DNA of 15,134 nt from Pseudomonadota bacterium (GTDB lineage: Bacteria > Pseudomonadota > Gammaproteobacteria > Pseudomonadales > Cellvibrionaceae). Under the pieces are notes generated by a model that saw nothing but the letters and a program-made list of their open reading frames with translations, ran no database searches and was not told the origin of the DNA. Positions 6,919-12,373 of this stretch are shown piece after piece (position 1 is the stretch's first letter; each line of letters begins with the position of its first letter). The stretch lies in assembly GCA_023416875.1 (NCBI GenBank), contig JAEZGT010000336.1:1-15134 (forward strand). Direction: 5' to 3'. The position numbers and the translations under genes are program-made.

Positions 6919-7506
6919 TCAACTCCTCAACTTCCTATCCAACTCCCCCACCTGCAAAAAGCTCGCCTCCGCACTGCCGCTGTTATCAATCACAAAATCC
7001 GCTTTTTTTAATTTCTCCGCGCGCGGCATCTGGGTCGCAACAATTCGTTTAATCTGTTCAACATCACTGCCATCCCGCGCACTTGCCCGGGCAATCTGCG
7101 TCGCTTCATCCACGTCAACCACAATGATTTTTTCCACCAATAAATGCTGGTCGGTTTCCAGTAACAGCGGCGATTCCAGAATTGCGTAAGGGCTAATGGC
7201 CGCGTGCAATTGATCGATAATGCGCAGGCGAATAATCGGATGCAGTAGATTCTCCAACCATTTTTTCTGCGCAAGATCATTAAAAATAATGCCGCGCAAT
7301 TTGCGTCGATCCAATTCGCCGTTGGGCAGAACAATATCCTCCCCAAAATGCGCCCGAATCGCGTCCAGCGCCGGCTCGCCTTTAGCGACCACCTCTCGCG
7401 CGACTGTATCCGCATTTACGACTGTAATGCCCAAGTCTGCAAAACGCGCTGCTACAAGACTTTTACCGGAACCTATGCCGCCGGTTAGGCCGATAATGTG
7501 GGTCAT
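6919..7506 (-). CDS. coaE: Dephospho-CoA kinase
   Basis: CoaE phosphorylates the ribose 3' hydroxyl of dephospho-CoA with ATP, the last step of coenzyme A synthesis, in the cytoplasm. The 195-residue protein has the P-loop GLTGGIGSGKS (K15), NADTVAREV with D33 (substrate side), the helix LLHPIIRLRI, and ILESPLLLET, all typical of CoaE; length is near the usual 200. It begins with ATG at 7506 and a weak AAGG about ten bases upstream. In pseudomonads coaE usually lies just downstream of pilD in the type IV pilus cluster; here the upstream neighbour is instead a repeat-rich gap followed by the islet genes. It converges with lpoP across the inverted repeat. Confidence 0.96.
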   Translation of the reverse strand: MTHIIGLTGGIGSGKSLVAARFADLGITVVNADTVAREVVAKGEPALDAIRAHFGEDIVLPNGELDRRKLRGIIFNDLAQKKWLENLLHPIIRLRIIDQLHAAISPYAILESPLLLETDQHLLVEKIIVVDVDEATQIARASARDGSDVEQIKRIVATQMPRAEKLKKADFVIDNSGSAEASFLQVGELDRKLRS

Positions 7507-7589
7507 GATTGGGGGCCTTGTGATTGGAGTGAGTTAGGCGGCGATTCTAAACCATGAGAGTCCTGATGGGGCGGTTGAGCAGATTCGTA

Positions 7590-7628
7590 GGTTGGAGAAG
7601 GCGAAGGCGCCTAACGCCTTTTCCGACC
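7590..7628. repeat. Imperfect hairpin repeat of the GTAGGTTGGA...TCCGACC type
   Basis: ggttggagaaggcg (7590-7603) pairs with cgccttttccgacc (7615-7628) over 14 positions, with two G-U wobbles, around an 11-nt loop. The wording 'cgtaggttgga ... tccgacc' matches a style of short dispersed intergenic repeat common in gammaproteobacteria. It sits about 84 bp upstream of coaE. On the minus strand it is not followed by a long T-run, so it is better called a repeat than a terminator. Confidence 0.65.
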
Positions 7629-7651
7629 AGCATGTCCAGATGCAAGCAAAA

Positions 7652-7669
7652 ATTTCCCGATCGGGAAAT
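7652..7669. promoter_or_regulatory. Operator-like palindrome, copy 1
   Basis: A perfect 18-nt palindrome, atttcccgatcgggaaat. Its 16-nt core is repeated exactly at 7704-7719. Perfect dyads of this size are typical binding sites for dimeric helix-turn-helix repressors; no regulator gene is present here. Confidence 0.6.
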
Positions 7670-7703
7670 ATTGAATAGTGAAGACAGGTGTTTGGCATAA
7701 AAT

Positions 7704-7719
7704 TTCCCGATCGGGAAAC
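7704..7719. promoter_or_regulatory. Operator-like palindrome, copy 2
   Basis: Perfect 16-nt palindrome tttcccgatcgggaaa, identical to the core of copy 1. The two dyad centres are 51 bp apart, close to five helical turns, so two bound dimers would lie on nearly the same face of the DNA and could act cooperatively. Confidence 0.6.
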
Positions 7720-7852
7720 TGGAGGCATTTAATCCCTCCCCTTTGAAAGAGTAGAGGGCGCCATCAGAAAAGATGGGCTAACCACGATGTTGGGCGGGGA
7801 ATCGCTAGCGACGATCACCAAGCTCGCCGAAATCGTCATTGCCCCCGCGTGC

Positions 7853-8341
7853 TTAAGTCCCATGAAATACCAAATAAATCTTTACCTGATCGGCATCGAC
7901 ATTTTGGTAAGCCAAATTCAGGACCATGCCGTTATCGAACATAACCTGTGCGGTTGGTAGATTGCCCACTGATCTCAGATTCCATCCTTCAGCATCCGGA
8001 CCCAGCAGATAATGTTTTTCCTCGGAAAAATCACTCAGACTCAGCTGATAGGACGAAATCCAATTTTCGAAGATGGTTTTCGGCAACTGGAGTTGGCTGC
8101 GAATCAGGAGATCGGAGCCGGAGACTTTTTCGTAATGGGTGACGATTGCTTCTGCAGGGAAAGTCAGCCCAGATTCCTGCTGCAATTGCAATTTGAACTC
8201 GTCGTTATTCGTTCGTACCGCTGAGTTCTTTGACTGAGCAACGATAATGTCCGATTGCGTATCGCGACTGCAACCGCCGCTACCCAACAGCGCAGCGAGT
8301 AAAATCCAAGAGAAATGATGCGTTAATTTTTTATTGTTCAT
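7853..8341 (-). CDS. Putative lipoprotein, candidate immunity protein for the upstream gene
   Basis: This 162-residue protein has a basic start (MNNKK), a hydrophobic stretch (about 10-19) and a lipobox-like GSGGC with Cys24 as the probable lipidated residue; the -3 position is Ser rather than the usual Leu, so the lipobox is imperfect. Ser at +2 would allow outer-membrane sorting. The mature part is soluble and mixed alpha/beta, and I do not recognise it. Its ATG overlaps the stop of the upstream gene as ATGA, so the two are translated together. A periplasm-exposed lipoprotein coupled to a leaderless peptidoglycan-binding protein is the usual layout of an effector acting in the periplasm and its immunity protein. 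That role is an inference from layout, not from homology; a lipoprotein partner with another job is possible. Confidence 0.75.
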   Translation of the reverse strand: MNNKKLTHHFSWILLAALLGSGGCSRDTQSDIIVAQSKNSAVRTNNDEFKLQLQQESGLTFPAEAIVTHYEKVSGSDLLIRSQLQLPKTIFENWISSYQLSLSDFSEEKHYLLGPDAEGWNLRSVGNLPTAQVMFDNGMVLNLAYQNVDADQVKIYLVFHGT

Positions 8342-9384
8342 CGCCCAGCACCCTTTGCATATTGAACTTCTGGGATTGGCTCACCTTGCCGCCACTTGAA
8401 ATGGCGTTTTACAAGTCCTTTCATATTAAATTCCTGCGCAAGTCCTTGCCTGTGAAATTCGGCCATGAATTCATCGGTAATTGTAACGGGCCCGATGGTC
8501 ACACTTTTGCCTTTGTCCCAGTTGTAACGATCAAAAAAGTGATATTCAAATTGGAGGTCATATTCACGCCCGCTCGATCCTTTTTTTATGGTCGCCACCC
8601 CTTTTCCCCAGGATACGTAACCACCAACCGCATAAAACCAGTTCCAAGTTTCTTCTTTGTAGTTGTAGGCACCTTCTACTGTTTTGGAGGTGATTTCATG
8701 TCTACCTTCGGGCAATGTTTCCACGAATTTCCGCGCTTGGCCGATCTCGTCCCGGAATCTTGCCTTTGCCGTAGAACCAGCCTCTAGCATGCTCTCTAGG
8801 TTGATGGTTAGGTCCATCCCAGTTGCGTTCATGTAATGTTTCATATGAAGACTCGCATCAACCCCGATAATGATGGCGGCAGAGGAACCTCTCGGCGGCA
8901 GGATTTCGAGAATGGATTGCTTCAAAGCCCACATAGATATTTCTGTGGGCTTTGAATTAAAAACACCGGCACCGGGATCTGGTTTGATTGGCGGATTGAT
9001 TGTGCCCAAGGTGTAATTTTTATCGGACGGTGGTAGTGGCACCGGTGGATTAGGTGGTTTTGGTGGTGAAATAGGTTTGGCTGTTTTGGCTGCGAGTCGC
9101 TTATCCATTTCCAGAATGGTTTCCTTACCGGCAATACCGTCCTTCTTTGTTAGTTTTGCATCCGTTTGAAATTGAAAAACTCTGTCTTTGGTTTCTTTAC
9201 CGTAATCCCCATCAGGGAAACCGGTTTTGCGAGTGGATACAGGCAGCTTGTAACCCAAATCCATCAAACCACCTTGCAGTACTGCAACGGCAGGACCTTT
9301 ATCTCCAAATTTGAGTGGTGGAGAATTTTTCGCGGCATTACGGATGGCTTCGACTGCGGCAAACGGAGGGAAAGTAAGCGACAT
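8338..9384 (-). CDS. Peptidoglycan-binding-domain protein with unknown C-terminal domain, candidate secreted effector
   Basis: The 348-residue protein has no signal peptide. Residues 24-97 form a PG_binding_1-type module (LKFGDKGPAVAVLQGGLMDLGY, FPDGDYGKETKDRVFQFQ, DGIAGKETILEMDKRL), followed by a proline-rich linker (about 104-119). The C-terminal part (about 145-340) has conserved-looking blocks NWFYAVGGYVSWGKG, FDRYNWDKGKSVTIGP and EFHRQGLAQEFNMKG; I recall similar blocks in an uncharacterised domain family (possibly DUF6402) but cannot confirm it. No catalytic motif of amidases, muramidases or lipases is visible. The start is well set: AAGGA lies seven bases before the ATG. The stop overlaps the start of a lipoprotein gene (ATGA). 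A leaderless protein carrying a wall-binding module suggests delivery by a non-Sec route such as type VI secretion, with a toxic C-terminus; no secretion genes are in the window. Base composition is poorer in GC than the flanking core genes. Confidence 0.82.
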   Translation of the reverse strand: MSLTFPPFAAVEAIRNAAKNSPPLKFGDKGPAVAVLQGGLMDLGYKLPVSTRKTGFPDGDYGKETKDRVFQFQTDAKLTKKDGIAGKETILEMDKRLAAKTAKPISPPKPPNPPVPLPPSDKNYTLGTINPPIKPDPGAGVFNSKPTEISMWALKQSILEILPPRGSSAAIIIGVDASLHMKHYMNATGMDLTINLESMLEAGSTAKARFRDEIGQARKFVETLPEGRHEITSKTVEGAYNYKEETWNWFYAVGGYVSWGKGVATIKKGSSGREYDLQFEYHFFDRYNWDKGKSVTIGPVTITDEFMAEFHRQGLAQEFNMKGLVKRHFKWRQGEPIPEVQYAKGAGR

Positions 9385-9682
9385 ACTGAGTTCCTTTTCA
9401 GTTGGTTGGGGCAGGCATACTAGCAGAACTCAACAAATACCGGGTGTGTCGGACTGGTTTCAGCAAAGCCCTTAGATGGCACAGAGCGTAAGAGCTTCAG
9501 CAAAGTTTTCCGGGACCCTCACCAACAGGACGTTGGTGAGGGAGTCTCCATGGACGGATCTACGACGGTCCCGGAAAACTTTGGTGAAGATCTGTAGCGG
9601 TGGCTGACGCAAGGGCAATGGCCGAGTCGCATAAGTCAGCAGTGCTATCATTCCCAAAGAACCACCAATTCCAGGCCAAACC
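9385..9682. other. Divergent intergenic region holding a nested palindromic element
   Basis: The 298 bp between the effector-like gene (minus) and the nuclease gene (plus) carry the palindromic element at 9495-9589 and a small inverted repeat gctgac/gtcagc (9603-9608, 9635-9640). The ribosome-binding site of the effector-like gene (AAGGA, minus strand near 9392-9396) lies at the left edge. No clear promoter motif is seen. Confidence 0.55.
9495..9589. repeat. Nested, cloverleaf-like palindromic element
   Basis: The outer arms 9501-9517 (caaagttttccgggacc) and 9567-9583 are perfect 17-bp reverse complements; past one mismatch they extend five more bases on each side, to 9495 and 9589. Inside, ccctcaccaac (9516-9526) and gttggtgaggg (9532-9542) form a perfect 11-bp hairpin with a 5-nt loop, and gtctccatggac (9544-9555) can form a short third stem. 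There is no terminal T-run. The layout resembles REP/BIME or small MITE-like elements and could also fold as an RNA. No protein-coding role is likely. Confidence 0.85.
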
Positions 9683-12373
9683 GTGCATCTATTCCCCCAA
9701 TATCAACCCCTCTTTTCCCGCATAGACGCCAACACTCTCGTGTTGACGCCCAACCAGCGTTTGGCGCGGTTTCTCGTTAAACAATTCGATATCTGGTCGG
9801 AAGCCAACGCCAAAACCGCCACTTGGCCGACTTTGCCGTGCAAGTCCTGGGGAATCTGGTTGCAGGGGTTGTGGGATCAGGCACAGACGGGGGCGGTGCA
9901 TAAACTCGCGGAGGGGCGGGTGTTAGCTGCCCATCAGGAGCGGTTGTTGTGGTTGCAGGCGATTGAGCAGGGTGGGGCGCCGGAGTTGTTGTCGCAGGAC
10001 TCTATGGCCGACCTCGCCGCGCAGGCGTGGCGCTACCTGAAACTGTGGGGCCGCCACTGGCAGGATTTGCCGGACCATCTGGAAGAAGTACGCCTCTTCA
10101 AAACCTGGGCAGAAGCCTTTCAAAACCTCTGTGACGAGCAACAGCAACTGGATAGCGGCTCCATCCTCGAACGCGTTGCCGCCATGGTCGAGCAGAACCT
10201 GCTGCTGTTGCCGCAAACCCTGATTCTGGTGGGCTTTGATGAGATGGCGCCCGCCGAACACGCATTCTGTGAGTTACTGCGCAGCCAGGGCCGCGCCGTG
10301 GACGACTTCGACCCGCCCATGCCCGGCACCGCCCTAAGGCTGGAGCTGATCGACAGGCAAACCGAACTGCGCCGCGCCGCCCGCTGGGCTGCCGCTCTGG
10401 TGGAGCAGGACAACACCCGCTCCATCGGCATAGTGGTGCCCGACCTCGCCCAGCAGCGCCCGTTAGTCGAGCGCATCTTTACCGAAGTCTTCGAGCCCCA
10501 AGCCATACTGCCCGGCCAGCCGCGCCACGCGCCGGGCTTTAACATCTCTGCCGCGCAGCCCTTGGCGCAGACGCCGCTGATGTCCACAGCCTTGCTCGCC
10601 CTGCGCCTGAACGACAACGACATCGAGCGCGACCGCCTGACCCAACTGCTGCATTCGCCCTTTTTGTGGAATGAGCAAGAGTGGACTGCGCGCCTGCAGC
10701 TGGATGCCCATCTGCGCCGTAGCTACGTGACCATTCCCATTACCGCCCTGCGCGCCGAAGCGGGCAGGGAGGAGATCGGCTGCGCGCAGCTGCATCAACA
10801 ACTGCACGATATGCAGCAACTGATCTACCCCTACCGGCAGAAAAAACAGCCCTTTGCCACCTGGGCGAAAGTGTTCGACCAGCAACTGCGCGCCCTCGGC
10901 TGGCCCGGTCCGCGCCCGCTGGACACCTTGGAATACCAGCAATACCAACACTGGCCGGACCTGCTCGACCAGCTCGCCGCCCTGGACAGCGTCAGCCCCG
11001 AGCCGGTTACCTGGCAACAGGCGCTGGCGGAACTCTCCCGCTTGGCTTACACACCCTTCCACCCGGAAACCAGCGACTCGCCGGTGCAAGTGCTCGGTTT
11101 GTTGGAAGCGGCGGGCCAGCCCTTTGACTACCTGTGGGTGACCGGCCTGGACGACCGCGTCTGGCCGGAGCCGAGCAAACCCAACCCGCTGTTGCCGGTG
11201 GACCTGCAGCGGCAGTGGCGTATGCCACGCGCCTCGGTAGAGCGCGAGCTGGAACTGGCCGCGCGCCTGACCCAGCGCCTCGCCACCAGTGCCAGCACTG
11301 TGATCTTCAGCTCCCCCATGCTGGACGGCGACCAGCCCCTGCGGCCAAGTCCGCTGCTCGACGCTATCCCGCAAGGCGATGCCGACCAACTGCTGGACTT
11401 TACCCCGCCCAGCTACGCCCGCCAGATGCTGGGCAGCCCGCTGGAAAGCCTGGTCGACGACCGCGCCCCGCCAGTGCTCGAACCCAAACGCCTGCGCGGC
11501 GGCAGTCAGATCCTCAAAAATCAGGCGGCTTGCCCGTTTAAAGCCTTCGCATTACACCGCCTGCACGCCGATGAAAGTGAAGACTTACAGTCCGGCATAA
11601 GCCCGCCAGTGCGGGGCAACCTGCTGCATATGGCGTTGGAATTGATCTGGAAAGAACTACAGACCCAACGGGCGCTGCTCGCCTTGGAAGAGCCAGCCCT
11701 TAACGATCTGATCGACAACAGCATCCGCCGCTCCTGGCTGCGCATCGAAGGGCAGGCCCACCTCGGCCCGCGCCTGAAGGAGTTGGAAAGCAAGCGCGCC
11801 GCAACCCTTATTCGCGCTTGGTTGGAATTGGAAAAACAGCGCCCGCCATTCCGCGTGGTATTTCAGGAAGCGCTGCAGCAAGTACAGATCGGCGGCATTC
11901 CATTACGCGTGCGCTACGACCGCATTGATGAATTGGAGACCGACAATGGGCTGGTCGTGCTCGACTACAAATCCGGCCAGACGGACATCAAAGCCTGGAC
12001 CGGCGAGCGCCCGGACGAACCTCAAGTGCCGCTCTACAGCATCCTTCAAGGTGAACGCCTGAAAGCCGCCATGTTCGCGCAACTGCATGTAAAAGAAGTG
12101 ACCGCCAAAGGCATCAGCGCCGAGGCGGATTTGGTGCCCGGCCTGAAAGCCGCGGAAGCCCTGGGCAAACTGGATCTGCCGGACGACTGGAGCGAGATCC
12201 TCAACTACTGGCGCGACACCCTGGAACGCCTCGCCCAGGACTTTATCCGCGGCGAAGCGCGGGTCGACCCCAAACACAGCGTCACCACCTGCCAGTTCTG
12301 CGAGCTGCACAGTCTCTGCCGCATTCGCGTCGGCCTGACTGACCTTTTGGCTGATGAGGAGGAGGGCGCATGA
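9683..12373 (+). CDS. AddB-like PD-(D/E)XK nuclease, probable DNA repair protein
   Basis: This 896-residue protein matches the 'probable DNA repair protein' family related to AddB/RexB, which works with a UvrD-type helicase to resect double-strand DNA ends. The GTG start has AGG (9673-9675) seven bases upstream. The N-terminal part (ANTLVLTPNQRLARFLVKQF) resembles the helicase-like fold of AddB but has no intact Walker A, so ATPase activity is unlikely. The C-terminal nuclease has GNLLHMALELIW (motif with His), RYDRIDEL (D746, D749) and VVLDYKSG (D761, K763), the expected metal and catalytic residues. Cysteines C617 (AACPFKAF) and C870, C873, C879 (CQFCELHSLC) reproduce the AddB iron-sulfur cluster pattern with its Cx2Cx5C tail, which pins the nuclease domain. 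It overlaps the helicase gene by ATGA, indicating one operon and probably one complex. Confidence 0.9.
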   Translation: MHLFPQYQPLFSRIDANTLVLTPNQRLARFLVKQFDIWSEANAKTATWPTLPCKSWGIWLQGLWDQAQTGAVHKLAEGRVLAAHQERLLWLQAIEQGGAPELLSQDSMADLAAQAWRYLKLWGRHWQDLPDHLEEVRLFKTWAEAFQNLCDEQQQLDSGSILERVAAMVEQNLLLLPQTLILVGFDEMAPAEHAFCELLRSQGRAVDDFDPPMPGTALRLELIDRQTELRRAARWAAALVEQDNTRSIGIVVPDLAQQRPLVERIFTEVFEPQAILPGQPRHAPGFNISAAQPLAQTPLMSTALLALRLNDNDIERDRLTQLLHSPFLWNEQEWTARLQLDAHLRRSYVTIPITALRAEAGREEIGCAQLHQQLHDMQQLIYPYRQKKQPFATWAKVFDQQLRALGWPGPRPLDTLEYQQYQHWPDLLDQLAALDSVSPEPVTWQQALAELSRLAYTPFHPETSDSPVQVLGLLEAAGQPFDYLWVTGLDDRVWPEPSKPNPLLPVDLQRQWRMPRASVERELELAARLTQRLATSASTVIFSSPMLDGDQPLRPSPLLDAIPQGDADQLLDFTPPSYARQMLGSPLESLVDDRAPPVLEPKRLRGGSQILKNQAACPFKAFALHRLHADESEDLQSGISPPVRGNLLHMALELIWKELQTQRALLALEEPALNDLIDNSIRRSWLRIEGQAHLGPRLKELESKRAATLIRAWLELEKQRPPFRVVFQEALQQVQIGGIPLRVRYDRIDELETDNGLVVLDYKSGQTDIKAWTGERPDEPQVPLYSILQGERLKAAMFAQLHVKEVTAKGISAEADLVPGLKAAEALGKLDLPDDWSEILNYWRDTLERLAQDFIRGEARVDPKHSVTTCQFCELHSLCRIRVGLTDLLADEEEGA

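Larger units (their letters stand above)
7507..7852. other. Repeat-rich intergenic region upstream of coaE, no credible gene
   Basis: These 346 bp lie between the coaE start and the stop of the upstream lipoprotein gene, both on the minus strand. They hold a hairpin repeat (7590-7628) and two identical 16-nt palindromes (7653-7668 and 7704-7719), listed separately. The only open frame, 64 codons on the minus strand (7534-7728), runs through both the hairpin and the palindromes and looks like no protein. The segment 7740-7852 shows no recognisable feature. Confidence 0.6.

Noticed and set aside
7652..7719. The two identical palindromes as a minimal CRISPR array
   Set aside because: Only two copies, a 16-18 nt perfect dyad rather than a 23-47 nt repeat, and no cas genes.
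7534..7728. 64-codon minus-strand frame upstream of coaE, considered as an antitoxin remnant
   Set aside because: It is built from the hairpin repeat and the two palindromes and shows no helix-turn-helix or other protein pattern.
9472..9657. 61-codon minus-strand frame in the intergenic gap
   Set aside because: It runs through the nested palindromic element; its residues are dictated by the inverted repeats.
10463..11389. 308-codon minus-strand frame inside the AddB-like gene
   Set aside because: Antisense to a continuous nuclease-family protein; no motif seen.
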